A stretch of DNA of 64,000 nucleotides, taken from Burkholderia sp. HI2500. Its GTDB lineage: Bacteria > Pseudomonadota > Gammaproteobacteria > Burkholderiales > Burkholderiaceae. Positions 34,209 through 43,974 of this stretch are shown piece after piece (position 1 is the first letter of the stretch; each line of letters begins with the position of its first letter). Location of the stretch: NCBI RefSeq assembly GCF_002223055.1, contig NZ_NKFL01000006.1, positions 2,790,001 through 2,854,000 of the forward strand, in the 5' to 3' direction. The notes beneath the pieces are model-generated. The model made no database searches. It worked only from the letters and a program-made list of their open reading frames with translations, and was not told where the DNA came from. The translations under genes and the position numbers were made by a program.

Positions 34209-35729
34209 ATGCCTCGCTACCGTCGCGCCGCACTCGTCCTGGCCGCCTGTCTCGGCACCTTTCTCGCCACGCTCGACATCAGCATCGTCAACGTCGCGTT
34301 GCCGACGCTGCAGACGGCGCTCGATACCGATATCGGCGGCCTCCAGTGGGTCGTCAACGCGTATGCGCTGGCGCTGTCCGCGTTCATGCTGTCGGCCGGG
34401 CCGCTCGGCGATCGCTACGGGCACAAGCGTATTTGGCTCGCCAGCGTCGTCCTGTTCACGGTGGGATCGGTGGTCTGCGCATGCGCGGGCAGCATCGAGC
34501 CGCTGCTGATCGGGCGCGCGATCCAGGGGCTTGCCGGTGCGTTGCTGATACCGGGCGCGATGCCGATCCTCACGCATGCGTTTCCCGATGCGCGCGAGCG
34601 TGCCCGCGCGATCGGCGGGTGGTCCGCGTTTAGTGCGCTCGCGCTGATCCTCGGGCCGCTGGTGGGCGGCCTGCTCGTCGAGCATGGCGGATGGCAGAAC
34701 ATCTTCCTCGTCAACGTGCCGATCGGCATCGTGACCGTGCTGCTCGGCGCATGGGGCATTCCGGAGCGCCGGCATCCGCAGCACGCGGCGTTCGATCCGC
34801 TCGGCCAGGCACTGAGCGTGATCTGGCTCGGGTTGCTCACGTACGGGCTGATCGGCATCGGCGAAGCCGGCGCGTGGCATGCGAAAGTGCTCGCGCCGCT
34901 GGCGGGCGCCGCGGTGGCGTTCGTCGTGTTCGTGCGAGTCGAGACGCGTGTCGAGCGGCCGCTGCTGCCGGTCTGGCTGTTTCGCGACCGGCGGCTGGTG
35001 CGCGCCAATCTCGCGTCGTTCGTGCTCGGGTTCTCGGGGTACAGCAGCCTGTTCTTCCTGTCGCTGTTCCTGCAGCAGGCGCAGGGGCGCACGCCTGCCG
35101 AGGCCGGCTGGCAACTGATGCCGCAGTTCGTGATGACGGCGATCACGTCGATGCTGTTCGGGCGCATCGCGGCGCGTATTCCGTTGCATGCGCTGATGGT
35201 GGCCGGGTACGGCCTGATCGGCGCGATGCTCGCGGTCATGGCCGGCTTCGGTGCGGGCACGCCATATGGGCCGGTCGGTGTCGCGCTGGCGGTGCTCGGC
35301 GTCGGCATGGGGCTCGCGGTGCCCGCGACCGGCATGACCGTGATGGAACTGGCGCCGGCCGAACGCGCGGGCATGGCGTCGGCGACGATGAACGCGTTGC
35401 GCCAGACGGGGATGAGCATGGGCATCGCGGTGCTCGGCAGCATGATGAGTATCGGTGCATTACACCGGATGACGGCCGCGATGCAGGCGGCGGGTAGCGC
35501 ACAGGCGGATACGCTTGCGCGGCAGGCGGTGATGGAGCATGTGTTTGCGGCAGGGCGGCCGACGCTGCTCGGTGCGTATCGGGACGCGATGGCGCACGGG
35601 TTTTCGATCGCGGTTTGGTGTTCCGGGATCCTCAGTATTGTGGTTGCGGCGATGCTGATGGTGCGGCGTGAAACGGAGAAGCAGACGGGACGCGCGGCGG
35701 CGTGCGTGACGTCGTCACAGCCGGAGTGA
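34209..35729 (+). CDS. DHA2-family MFS drug/metabolite efflux transporter
   Basis: 506 residues with about 14 TM segments. The family motifs are LDISIVNVALPTL in TM1 (motif D1), GDRYGHKR (motif A) and RAIQGLAGALLIPGAMPIL (motif B/C region). The family exports drugs or siderophore-like molecules by proton antiport across the inner membrane. It is divergent from a TetR gene. A TetR-type palindrome and a Fur-like box both precede it, so iron limitation and an unknown inducer may both control it. The substrate is not deducible. Confidence 0.92.
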   Translation: MPRYRRAALVLAACLGTFLATLDISIVNVALPTLQTALDTDIGGLQWVVNAYALALSAFMLSAGPLGDRYGHKRIWLASVVLFTVGSVVCACAGSIEPLLIGRAIQGLAGALLIPGAMPILTHAFPDARERARAIGGWSAFSALALILGPLVGGLLVEHGGWQNIFLVNVPIGIVTVLLGAWGIPERRHPQHAAFDPLGQALSVIWLGLLTYGLIGIGEAGAWHAKVLAPLAGAAVAFVVFVRVETRVERPLLPVWLFRDRRLVRANLASFVLGFSGYSSLFFLSLFLQQAQGRTPAEAGWQLMPQFVMTAITSMLFGRIAARIPLHALMVAGYGLIGAMLAVMAGFGAGTPYGPVGVALAVLGVGMGLAVPATGMTVMELAPAERAGMASATMNALRQTGMSMGIAVLGSMMSIGALHRMTAAMQAAGSAQADTLARQAVMEHVFAAGRPTLLGAYRDAMAHGFSIAVWCSGILSIVVAAMLMVRRETEKQTGRAAACVTSSQPE

Positions 35730-35787
35730 TGTGGCGTGCCGGCAGATCGAGCCTGTCGCAGCGGATCGAGGCGTCAGCTGAATGGCC

Positions 35788-36432
35788 CTACCTCCGCCGA
35801 TGCTCGACCGCGAACTTGATCAGCTCGGCCTGCCCTTCGATTTCCAGCTTGCGCTTCAGATTGAGCCGGTGCGTCTCGACCGTGCGCACCGACAGCCCCG
35901 TCTGCTGCGCGATCTGCTTGCTCGACAGCCCTTCCGCCAGCGCGTCGAGGATGTCGCGTTCGCGCGGCGTCAACCGGTCGAGCGGCGACGCGGTCGCGCT
36001 CGCGTGGATCATCCGCGCGGCGAGCCCCTCGCTGAAGAACGTCTGGCCGGCCAGCACCGCGCCGATCGCACGCACGATCTCGCTCGCGGGCGAATCCTTC
36101 AGCAGGTAGCCGCTCGCGCCGGCACGCACGGCCTGCGTCACGTATTCGATGTTGTCGTGCATCGACAGCATCAGCACGCGGATGCCCGGAAAGCGCTCGT
36201 GGAACACGCCCGCGAGCGTGATGCCGTTCATCCCGTTCATGCCGACGTCCATCAGCGCGAGATCGGGTTCGAGCGACGCGGCAAGCGCGAGCGCCTCGTC
36301 GGCGTTGCCGGCTTCGCCGACCACGGACAGGTCGGCCGCTTCGAGCCGCATCCGCAAGCCGTCGCGCACGAGCGGGTGATCGTCGACGAGCAGCAGTCGG
36401 GCGACGGGCCGGGCAGTGTCGGGGGCGCTCAT
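35788..36432 (-). CDS. NarL/FixJ-family response regulator
   Basis: 214 residues. The receiver (about 10-125) has DD in LLLVDDHPLVRDGL, the phospho-acceptor Asp in LALMDVGMNGMNG and Lys in YLLKDS. The LuxR-type HTH (about 148-205; LTPRERDILDALAEGLSSKQIAQQTGLSVRTVETHR) ends the protein. It lies 28 bp after the Cache-HisKA_3 kinase gene on the same strand and is its cognate regulator. Targets are unknown; the neighbouring GGDEF gene is a candidate. Confidence 0.95.
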   Translation of the reverse strand: MSAPDTARPVARLLLVDDHPLVRDGLRMRLEAADLSVVGEAGNADEALALAASLEPDLALMDVGMNGMNGITLAGVFHERFPGIRVLMLSMHDNIEYVTQAVRAGASGYLLKDSPASEIVRAIGAVLAGQTFFSEGLAARMIHASATASPLDRLTPRERDILDALAEGLSSKQIAQQTGLSVRTVETHRLNLKRKLEIEGQAELIKFAVEHRRR

Positions 36433-36460
36433 GCGTGAAAGTCTCCTGTGATGGGGCGCG

Positions 36461-37846
36461 TCATGACGCGGCGCCGGGCAGCGGCACGCGCGCGGCGACG
36501 ATCGTGTGGCCGACCTGCGACGTGATCGTCAGCATGCCGCCGAGCGCGTCGAGGCGCTCGCGCATGTTGCGCAGGCCGATGCCGCGGCGCGCGTCGGCCT
36601 GCGAGCGTTCGGCGTCGAAGCCGCAGCCGTTGTCGGCGATGGTCAGCATGACGGATTGCGCGCCGACGTCGAGCGTGACGGCCGCGCGCGATGCCCGCGC
36701 ATGATGCACGATGTTGCTGAGCGCTTCCTGGGCGATCCGGAACAGCGCGGTGTTGACGGCTTCGGGCAGCGGCCGGGCGCCGCTGTGCGCGACCTGCGTA
36801 TAGCCGATGTCGATGCCGCTTTCGGCGCCGAGCTCGCGCACCAGTTGCTCGAGCGCGGCCGCGAGGCCGAGGTCGTCGAGCATGGACGGACGCAACGCAT
36901 GCGAGATGCGCCGCACTTCGCGCAGCGTGTCGCCGAGCCGTCCGACGCCCGATGCCAGCGCCTGCTCGGCTTCGGGCAGGCGGGCCGTGCCGCGTTCGAA
37001 GCGGGCGAGCGCGGATTCGAGCATCAGCTTCGCGGACACCATCATCTGGCTGATCCCGTCATGCAGCTCGCGCGACAGCCGCGCCCGCTCCTGCTCCTGC
37101 GATTCGACGACACGCTGCGCGAGCAGCTTGAGCTTCGCGTCGGCGCTGCGCGACTCGCTGACGTTCAGCACCAGCGCGCACACGACGATCGCGGCCGCGC
37201 CGGTGAGCGCGATCGCGGTCAGCCAGCTCATCGTGCGCTCGATGTTCGCGGACGCGCGTGCGTCGATGCGCTGCAGCGCGGTGTCGACGTCATCGAGATA
37301 GATGCCGGTGCCGACCATCCAGCCCCAGCGCTCGAGCGCGACGACGTAGCCGAGCTTCGGCGCGACGCGGCCCGTCGACGGCCGTTGCCATGCGTAGCGC
37401 ACGTAGCCGCCGCCGCTCGACGCCGCACCGATCAGCTTCTGGATCGTCAGCGCGCCCTGCGGGTCGCGCATCGACCAGTAGTTATGGCCGACGCGCTCCG
37501 GCTCGCGCGGATGCATCAGCGAATTGCCATGCAGGTCGTACACGAAGAAATAGCCGTCGGGGCCGAAATCCATCTTCTGCAGCATCGCGAGCGCCTGCGT
37601 GCGCAGCAGCGCGTCGTCGCGCGCGTTGCGGCCGCTCGCGTCGTAGAGCGGCATGATCGCGCTCGTCGCCAGCTCGACGTAGTGCTTCAGCTCGACTTCC
37701 TTGCTCGACAGGTACGCGGCCTGGATCGTCGCGTGCTGCGTGCGCGCGAGGGACGTCGCCTGCTGGCGCACGCCGAAGCCGATGCCGGCGATCGCGAGCA
37801 GGAACGGCACGATGGCCAGAAGGAAGATCTTTGCCTTGAGTCTCAT
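36461..37846 (-). CDS. Sensor histidine kinase with single Cache domain
   Basis: 461 residues. TM1 spans about 7-27. A periplasmic sCache_2 domain (about 30-200) carries the hallmarks DGYFFVYD, HP..P...G, and GWMVGTGIYLDDV. TM2 spans about 207-230. A HisKA_3 domain has the phospho-acceptor His in SRELHDGISQ, and a HATPase follows (EALSNIVHHARAS, IADNGCGFD, GIGLRNMRERL). Such Cache kinases often sense organic acids. It is paired with the NarL-type regulator downstream. Confidence 0.94.
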   Translation of the reverse strand: MRLKAKIFLLAIVPFLLAIAGIGFGVRQQATSLARTQHATIQAAYLSSKEVELKHYVELATSAIMPLYDASGRNARDDALLRTQALAMLQKMDFGPDGYFFVYDLHGNSLMHPREPERVGHNYWSMRDPQGALTIQKLIGAASSGGGYVRYAWQRPSTGRVAPKLGYVVALERWGWMVGTGIYLDDVDTALQRIDARASANIERTMSWLTAIALTGAAAIVVCALVLNVSESRSADAKLKLLAQRVVESQEQERARLSRELHDGISQMMVSAKLMLESALARFERGTARLPEAEQALASGVGRLGDTLREVRRISHALRPSMLDDLGLAAALEQLVRELGAESGIDIGYTQVAHSGARPLPEAVNTALFRIAQEALSNIVHHARASRAAVTLDVGAQSVMLTIADNGCGFDAERSQADARRGIGLRNMRERLDALGGMLTITSQVGHTIVAARVPLPGAAS

Positions 37847-38015
37847 GGTGGTGCGAAGCGGACGTGCACCCGCGCGGGCCGGCCGGGTGCGTCAGCCGTG
37901 CGGCGGCATGTCGAGGCGACATTGTCGGCGATTTTGCGCACGGGCGGCGACGGCGGCCCGGCGGCCGCCCGGCCCTTGCTCGGCCATCGCTCGGCGGCGG
38001 GGCGAGTCCGGCCGT

Positions 38016-39578
38016 TCAGGCCTGCCGCGCCGCGACGCCGCCGGAAGCGGCCGGGTGCACGACGATGCGGTTGCGCCCGCCTTCCTTCGCGCGATACAGC
38101 GCGTCGTCGGCCAGCTTCAGCGCGCCCTGCATGTCGTCGTCGTGTTCCGGATAGCTGGTCGTCACGCCGATGCTCACCGTCAGGCGGCCGGCGGTACCGG
38201 CGTCGTGCCGGATGCCGAGATCGAGGATGCCGGTGCGGATCGTCTCGGCGATCGTCATCGCGCCGTCCGTGTCGATGTCGGGCAGCACCACGACGAATTC
38301 CTCGCCGCCGTAGCGCGCCGCGTAATCGGCCGGGCGGCGCAGGCAACCGGCGATGCAGTGGCCGACCGCGGCAAGCGCGTCGTCGCCGGCCTGGTGCCCT
38401 TGCGTGTCGTTGTAGCGCTTGAAGTAATCGACGTCGATGAACAGCAGCGACAGCGCGTGCTGCGAGCGCGCGGCACGGCGCCATTCGCGCGCGAGCGTGA
38501 CGTCGAGCATCCGGCGGTTGTCGAGGCCCGTGAGGCCGTCGGTGCGCGCGAGCGCCTGCAGTTCGGTTTCCGCGCGATGGCGCTTGCGCAGCTGCACGTC
38601 CAGCAGCAGCGACAGGCCGACGAAGCCGATCGCGAGCGCGACCATCGCGGAGCCGATCGGAATCGCACGGTCGTACCACGCGGCGTAGGTATCGGCTTCC
38701 GAGCGCGCGACCATGATGATGAGCGGCAGGTTCTCGAGGTGCCGGAACACGTACAGGCGCCGCACGCCGTCGATCGACGCGGTGTCGGCGAAGCTGCCTT
38801 CATTGGCGGTCATGAACCGCCGGAACGTGCTGGCGTGGCTGATGTCGCGGCCGACGATCTTCGGGTCGTACGGCTCGCGCGCGAGCATCCTGCCGTCCGT
38901 GTTGATCAGCGCGATCGAGCCGCGATCGCCCAGCGACAGGCGCGAGAACAGGTTCTGGAAATATTCGAGCCGGATCGACATCACGGCGACGCCGCCGAAC
39001 GTGCCGTCGGGCTTCGTGATCCGCCGGCTGAGCGCGATGCTCGGCGAGCCGCCGCGCATCCGCGAGTGATACGGCGGGCTGACGTACAGGCCGGCGTCGG
39101 GGTGATCGCGGTGCACGACGAAGTACGGCTCGTTGCTGAAGTTGGCCTTGCGCGGCACGTCGCTCTTGCCGTCGACCTCGATGTCGCCCTTCGCGTCGAG
39201 CACGTAGATCCCGCCGAGGTACTTGGCGGTCGTCGCACGGTCGAACAGCACCTGGCGGCGCAGCGGCATCGGCAGCTTGACGACCTCGGGGTCGTTCTCC
39301 CCCTCGACGACGGCCTGCAGCGACAGCGAATAGATCTCGATATTGCGCTCGATGTCCCACGACGCCATCAGCGCCAGGTTCTGCTGCATCGCGATCGAGC
39401 GTTCGCGTGCATCGATGCGGCCTTCGTACAGCACGATCCCGCACAGGAGCAGCAGGACCAGCGCGATCAGCAGCCCGGTATAGAAGATCAGGTGGGGCAG
39501 CAGGAACCGGCGCAGATGAACGGCGACACGGCTCGTCAGGCCGGATTCGCTGGGCATTGCGTAGTCGGTTTCTGCCAT
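38016..39578 (-). CDS. Membrane diguanylate cyclase with dCache sensor
   Basis: About 520 residues from the chosen ATG. TM1 spans about 30-50, a periplasmic dCache-type domain about 55-320 (DGRMLAREPYDPKIVGRD, YVSPPYHSRM), TM2 about 325-345, and a GGDEF domain about 355-510. The active motif is RYGGEEFVVVLP with the RxxD inhibitory site (RPAD) before it. It should synthesise c-di-GMP in response to an external ligand. ATGs at 39599 and 39557 are also possible because none has a clear ribosome site. An FNR-type box lies 280 bp upstream. Confidence 0.93.
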   Translation of the reverse strand: MAETDYAMPSESGLTSRVAVHLRRFLLPHLIFYTGLLIALVLLLLCGIVLYEGRIDARERSIAMQQNLALMASWDIERNIEIYSLSLQAVVEGENDPEVVKLPMPLRRQVLFDRATTAKYLGGIYVLDAKGDIEVDGKSDVPRKANFSNEPYFVVHRDHPDAGLYVSPPYHSRMRGGSPSIALSRRITKPDGTFGGVAVMSIRLEYFQNLFSRLSLGDRGSIALINTDGRMLAREPYDPKIVGRDISHASTFRRFMTANEGSFADTASIDGVRRLYVFRHLENLPLIIMVARSEADTYAAWYDRAIPIGSAMVALAIGFVGLSLLLDVQLRKRHRAETELQALARTDGLTGLDNRRMLDVTLAREWRRAARSQHALSLLFIDVDYFKRYNDTQGHQAGDDALAAVGHCIAGCLRRPADYAARYGGEEFVVVLPDIDTDGAMTIAETIRTGILDLGIRHDAGTAGRLTVSIGVTTSYPEHDDDMQGALKLADDALYRAKEGGRNRIVVHPAASGGVAARQA

Positions 39579-39855
39579 GGTCGGTGGATCGGTGGGCATT
39601 GCCGCCGGGAGGCGGGCCGATGCGATTGTTCGTATGACGTGTCGGCGGCGATCCGTTACGCGACCATTCCGACGCCTTCCTGCCGGCCGGCGGGGAAAAT
39701 GGACGCCGATTATCGGTAATCGCGGCCAGATATACCGGTAAATCAAGCATTCACTGGTGACATCTGCGCCGATTCAACGATCCGACGAATCGGGTAACGC
39801 GAATTCAACGGAGTATAACGCGCGCGTCCGCGTGCGCGGAAAATCTTGGGGGCCA

Positions 39856-39869
39856 TTGATCCGGATCAA
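39856..39869. promoter_or_regulatory. FNR/Anr-type box
   Basis: TTGATCCGGATCAA is a perfect match to the FNR/Anr consensus TTGATnnnnATCAA. A GAATAT -10-like hexamer lies at about 39894-39899 on the plus strand, the distance expected for a site at -41.5. Confidence 0.65.
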
Positions 39870-40041
39870 ATTTCAGTGAATTCCCGGGCTGGTGAATATC
39901 GGGCAGCGCGTTTCAGCGCAAGGCTTTGCGGCATGTCGCCGCCGTTTCCATCCGGTGAGCGACACACGCAGGCGAAAAATGAAGGCATGCGATATGTGCC
40001 GATTATTCGTTTCAACGGCCGGGCGAACGCGAAAATGAAAA

Positions 40042-40066
40042 ACGGGCGGCCGTGGCGGCCGCCCGT
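40042..40066 (-). terminator. Terminator of the glc operon
   Basis: ACGGGCGGCCG and CGGCCGCCCGT form an 11-bp stem with a 3-base loop. On the minus strand it is followed by TTTTTCATTTT, 20 bp past the glcB stop. Confidence 0.85.
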
Positions 40067-40086
40067 TTCGTGAAGCACGCCTACGC

Positions 40087-42261
40087 TTAACCGCCGTGCT
40101 GTTGCGCCTTGAACGCGAGGCGGAACCGGTGCAGCAGCGGCTCGGTATAGCCGCTCGGCTGCGACGTGCCCTGCAGCGCGAGCGCGCACGCGGCCTTGAA
40201 CGCGGTCGACTGGTCGTAGCCGGGCGCCATCGGGCGATAGTTCGGGTCGCCGGCGTTCTGCTGGTCGACGACGCGTGCCATCCGCTTGAACACGTCGAGC
40301 ACGAACGCCTCGGTGATCACGCCGTGGCGCAGCCAGTTCGCGATGTGCTGGCTCGAGATGCGCAGCGTCGCACGGTCTTCCATCAGGCCGACGTCATGGA
40401 TGTCGGGCACCTTCGAGCAGCCGACGCCCTGTTCGACCCAGCGCACGACGTAGCCCAGGATGCCCTGCGCGTTGTTCTCGACTTCGCTCAGGATCTCGGC
40501 CTCGCTCCACGCGGCGCGTTCGACGACCGGCACGGTCAGCAGGCCTTCGAGCAGCGCGTCGCGTTCGCTTGCGTACGGCGTCTTCTCGAGTTCCTGCTGG
40601 ACGGCCTGCACGTCGACGAGGTGGTAGTGCAGCGCGTGGAGCGTCGCGGCGGTCGGCGACGGCACCCATGCGGTGTTCGCGCCGGCGCGCGGATGCGCGA
40701 TCTTCTGCTCGAGCATCGCGTGCATCAGGTCCGGCATCGCCCACATGCCCTTGCCGATCTGCGCGCGGCCGCGCAGGCCGGCCGACAGCCCGGCGAGCAC
40801 GTTGTTGCGCTCGTACGACTGGATCCACGCCGACGACTTCATGTCTCCCTTGCGGATCATCGGGCCCGCTTCCATCGCGGTGTGCATCTCGTCGCCGGTG
40901 CGATCGAGGAAGCCGGTGTTGATGAACGCCACGCGTGCGGCGGCCGCGGCGATACATGCGGCGAGGTTCACGCTGGTGCGGCGCTCCTCGTCCATGATGC
41001 CCATCTTCAGCGTGTTGCGCGGCAGGTTGTACAGATCCTCGATGCGCGCGAACAGCGTATCGGCGAACGCGACTTCGACCGGGCCGTGCATCTTCGGCTT
41101 CACGATGTAGATCGAGCCGGTGCGCGAGTTGCGCTTCGCCTTCAGGTCGTGCAGCGAGCACAGCACCGTGACGACGCCGTCGAGGATCCCTTCCGGAATC
41201 TCGTTGCCGGCGCGGTCGAGCACCGCGCCGTTGGTCATCAGGTGGCCGACGTTGCGCACGAACAGCAGCGAGCGGCCGTGCAGCGACAGCGTGCCGCCGG
41301 CGGGCGTGGTGTACTCGCGATCGGCGTTCAGGCGGCGCGTGAAGGTCTTGCCGCCCTTCGCGACTTCCTCGACCAGCGTGCCCTGCATCAGGCCGAGCCA
41401 GTTGCGGTAGAGCTGGACCTTGTCTTCCGCGTCCACCGCCGCGACCGAATCCTCGCAGTCGATGATCGTGCTGACCGCGGCTTCGAGCACGACGTCCTTC
41501 ACGTGCGCGAGATCGGCACGGCCGATCGGCGTCGACGCGTCGATCTGGATCTCGAGGTGCAGGCCGTTGTGCTTCAGCAGGATCGCGGACGGCGCGTCGG
41601 CGGCGCCCTGGTAGCCGACGAACTGCGCCGGCTGCGCGAGGCCCACGACGCCCTTCGCGGTTTCGACGGCGAGCTGGCCGTCCTGCACGCGATAGCGCAG
41701 CGCGTCGCGATGCGAGCCGCTCGCGAGCGGCGCCGCGTTGTCGAGCACGTTGCGCGCGTAGTCGATCACGCGCTGGCCGCGCGTCGGGTTGTAGGCCGTG
41801 GTGCGTTCGGCGCCGCCGTCTTCAGGCAGCGCATCGGTGCCGTACAGCGCGTCGTACAGGCTGCCCCAGCGGGCGTTCGCGGCGTTCAGCGCATAGCGTG
41901 CGTTCGACAGCGGCACGACGAGCTGCGGGCCGGCCTGCGTGGCGATCTCGCTGTCGACGTTCGCGGTGGCTGCCGCGACGTTCGACGGGACCGGCACGAG
42001 GTAGCCGATCTGTTCGAGGAACGCGCGATACGCGGCGTGGTCGCGCACGGGGCCGGGGTGCGCACGGTGCCAGGTGTCGAGTTCCTGCTGCAGGCGGTCG
42101 CGTTCCGCGAGCAGCTCGCGGTTACGCGGCGCCAGGTCGTGCACCAGGGCCGAGAAACCGCTCCAGAACGCGGCCTTGTCGATGCCGGTGCCCGGCAGCG
42201 CTTCGTTTTCAATGAACTGGCTCAGCGCTGGCGCGACTTGCAGTCCTGCTTGGTCGATCAT
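40087..42261 (-). CDS. glcB: Malate synthase G
   Basis: 724 residues, the length of E. coli GlcB (723). It condenses glyoxylate and acetyl-CoA to malate. Seen are [17 protein letters not shown], the catalytic-base region of the Mg site with [19 protein letters not shown] near the C-terminus, and [28 protein letters not shown] precedes the ATG. It is the last gene of glcDEFGB and disposes of the glyoxylate made by glycolate oxidase. Confidence 0.97.
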   Translation of the reverse strand: MIDQAGLQVAPALSQFIENEALPGTGIDKAAFWSGFSALVHDLAPRNRELLAERDRLQQELDTWHRAHPGPVRDHAAYRAFLEQIGYLVPVPSNVAAATANVDSEIATQAGPQLVVPLSNARYALNAANARWGSLYDALYGTDALPEDGGAERTTAYNPTRGQRVIDYARNVLDNAAPLASGSHRDALRYRVQDGQLAVETAKGVVGLAQPAQFVGYQGAADAPSAILLKHNGLHLEIQIDASTPIGRADLAHVKDVVLEAAVSTIIDCEDSVAAVDAEDKVQLYRNWLGLMQGTLVEEVAKGGKTFTRRLNADREYTTPAGGTLSLHGRSLLFVRNVGHLMTNGAVLDRAGNEIPEGILDGVVTVLCSLHDLKAKRNSRTGSIYIVKPKMHGPVEVAFADTLFARIEDLYNLPRNTLKMGIMDEERRTSVNLAACIAAAAARVAFINTGFLDRTGDEMHTAMEAGPMIRKGDMKSSAWIQSYERNNVLAGLSAGLRGRAQIGKGMWAMPDLMHAMLEQKIAHPRAGANTAWVPSPTAATLHALHYHLVDVQAVQQELEKTPYASERDALLEGLLTVPVVERAAWSEAEILSEVENNAQGILGYVVRWVEQGVGCSKVPDIHDVGLMEDRATLRISSQHIANWLRHGVITEAFVLDVFKRMARVVDQQNAGDPNYRPMAPGYDQSTAFKAACALALQGTSQPSGYTEPLLHRFRLAFKAQQHGG

Positions 42262-42304
42262 CGTTAATCCTCCCGGGGAAAAAATCGCGCGCGGCTTTGG
42301 CTGG

Positions 42305-42709
42305 TTACGCTGCGACGCTTTGTGTGCCGGCGCGGGCGATCTGCGCGTCCTGTTCGGACTTTACGCCAGACACGCCGATCGCGCCCGCGATCCGGCCGCC
42401 GACCGTGACCGGCACGCCGCCTTCGAGCAACCCCGTCAGCGGCGCGCTGAGAAACGCGGTGCGGCCACCGTTGATCATATCCTCATACGCCTTCGTCTCG
42501 CGCCGGCCGAGCGCCGCCGCGCGCGCCTTGTCCTGCGCGATATACGTGCTGGCCGGCGATGCACCGTCCAGGCGCGCAAAGGCGAGCAGGTGGCCGCCGT
42601 CGTCGACGACGGCGATCGACACGGCCCAGCCGTGGTGCTCCGCTTCCGCGCGGGCGGCGGCGAGCATGCGGTCGGCATCGGCGAGTTCGAGTTCGGGTTT
42701 CGTCTGCAT
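42305..42709 (-). CDS. glcG: GlcG/HbpS-like (DUF336) protein
   Basis: 134 residues of the GlcG/PduO-C/HbpS family ([37 protein letters not shown]). The function in the glc operon is not established; relatives bind haem or cobalamin. GGAGG lies just before the ATG at 42709. It lies between glcF and glcB, as in E. coli, which supports the name. Confidence 0.88.
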   Translation of the reverse strand: MQTKPELELADADRMLAAARAEAEHHGWAVSIAVVDDGGHLLAFARLDGASPASTYIAQDKARAAALGRRETKAYEDMINGGRTAFLSAPLTGLLEGGVPVTVGGRIAGAIGVSGVKSEQDAQIARAGTQSVAA

Positions 42710-42729
42710 GGCAATCCTCCGGAATCCGG

Positions 42730-43950
42730 TCAGTTGACGAGATGGTTGTCGACGAGCTCGATCCAGTGACGCACGGGCGTGCGGCCCGCGCCGTTCAGGT
42801 GAGTCTGGCAGCCGACGTTGGCCGTGACAATCAGGTCCGGCCGCGCGGCCTCGAGCGCGTCGAGCCGGTTGTCGCGCAGTTTCGTCGCGAGTTCGGGCTG
42901 CGTCAGCGAATACGTGCCGGCCGAGCCGCAGCACAGATGGCCGTCGGTGACATTCGTCAGATCGAAGCCGAGCCGCGTCAGGATGCGCTCGACCGCGCCG
43001 CCGAGGCGCTGCGCGTGCTGCAGCGTGCACGGGCAATGTACCGCGATGCGGCGTGGCGTCGACCCGGCCAGCGCGTCGAGCGGCTCGGCCGCGATCACCT
43101 CGGCCAGATCGCGTGCGAGCGCGCTGACGCGCTGCGCCTTCTCCGCATAGACGGGGTCGGAGCGCAGCAGGTCGCCGTATTCCTTGACGAATGCGCCGCA
43201 GCCGCTCGCCGTCAGCACGATCGCTTCCGCGCCGGCTTCGATCGCGGGCCACCAGGCGTCGATGTTGCGGCGTGCGCGGGCGAGGCCGGCCTCCTGCGCG
43301 TTCAGGTGATATTCGGTCGCGCCGCAGCAGCCGGCTTCGCGCGCGGGGCTCACGCTGATGCCGAGCCGGTCGAGCACGCGCGCGGCCGCCGCATTGGTGT
43401 TCGGCGACAGCGACGGCTGCACGCAGCCCTCGAGCATCAGCACGCGCCGCGCATGGCGCACGGGCGGGCGCGGTGCGGCCGCGGGGACGGCGGCCGGGAT
43501 CTTGTCCTGCAGCGTGCCGGGCAGCAGCGGGCGCAGCGCGCGGCCGGCCTTCAGCAACGCGGCGAAGGTTGCCGGGCGCGGCACGACATGCCGCAGCCCC
43601 GCGCGCAGCAGGCGCTCGCGCGCGGGCCGCTGCGCGCGCTTCTCGGCTTCCGCGCGGCCGATGTCGAGCAGCGTGTGATAGCGCACGCCGGACGGGCAGG
43701 TCGTCTCGCAGTTGCGGCATGTCAGGCAGCGGTCGAGATGCTGCTGCGTGCGCTCGCCGCACGGCTCGCCTTCGAGCAGCTGCTTGATCAGGTAGATGCG
43801 CCCGCGCGGCCCGTCGAGCTCGTTGCCGAGCACCTGGTAGGTCGGGCAGGTCGCGTTGCAGAAGCCGCAGTGCACGCACGCGCGCAGGATCGCTTCCGCT
43901 TCGTCGGCCCGGGCGAGGGCCTTGCTTGCTTCGCTGAGATTGGTTTGCAT
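42730..43950 (-). CDS. glcF: Glycolate oxidase iron-sulfur subunit
   Basis: 406 residues, as in E. coli (407). Two ferredoxin-type 4Fe-4S motifs, CVHCGFCNATCP (about 26-37) and CLTCRNCETTCP (about 77-88), are followed by two CCG domains (GCVQPSL...CCGA, HCPCTLQH...CCGSAGTY). It passes electrons from the flavin subunits GlcD/GlcE to the quinone pool at the inner membrane. It lies between glcE and glcG in the operon. Confidence 0.96.
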   Translation of the reverse strand: MQTNLSEASKALARADEAEAILRACVHCGFCNATCPTYQVLGNELDGPRGRIYLIKQLLEGEPCGERTQQHLDRCLTCRNCETTCPSGVRYHTLLDIGRAEAEKRAQRPARERLLRAGLRHVVPRPATFAALLKAGRALRPLLPGTLQDKIPAAVPAAAPRPPVRHARRVLMLEGCVQPSLSPNTNAAAARVLDRLGISVSPAREAGCCGATEYHLNAQEAGLARARRNIDAWWPAIEAGAEAIVLTASGCGAFVKEYGDLLRSDPVYAEKAQRVSALARDLAEVIAAEPLDALAGSTPRRIAVHCPCTLQHAQRLGGAVERILTRLGFDLTNVTDGHLCCGSAGTYSLTQPELATKLRDNRLDALEAARPDLIVTANVGCQTHLNGAGRTPVRHWIELVDNHLVN

Positions 43951-43974
43951 CGGCGGGTCGGGATCGGGTTCGCG

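Larger units (their letters stand above)
39579..40086. other. Intergenic region with FNR-type box and terminator
   Basis: 508 bp between the GGDEF gene start and the end of glcB, with no supported gene. It has a perfect TTGAT-N4-ATCAA palindrome (39856-39869) and the glcB terminator hairpin (40042-40066). A transcript starting about 40 bp right of the palindrome and ending at the hairpin would be about 160 nt, a possible small RNA. Confidence 0.5.
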
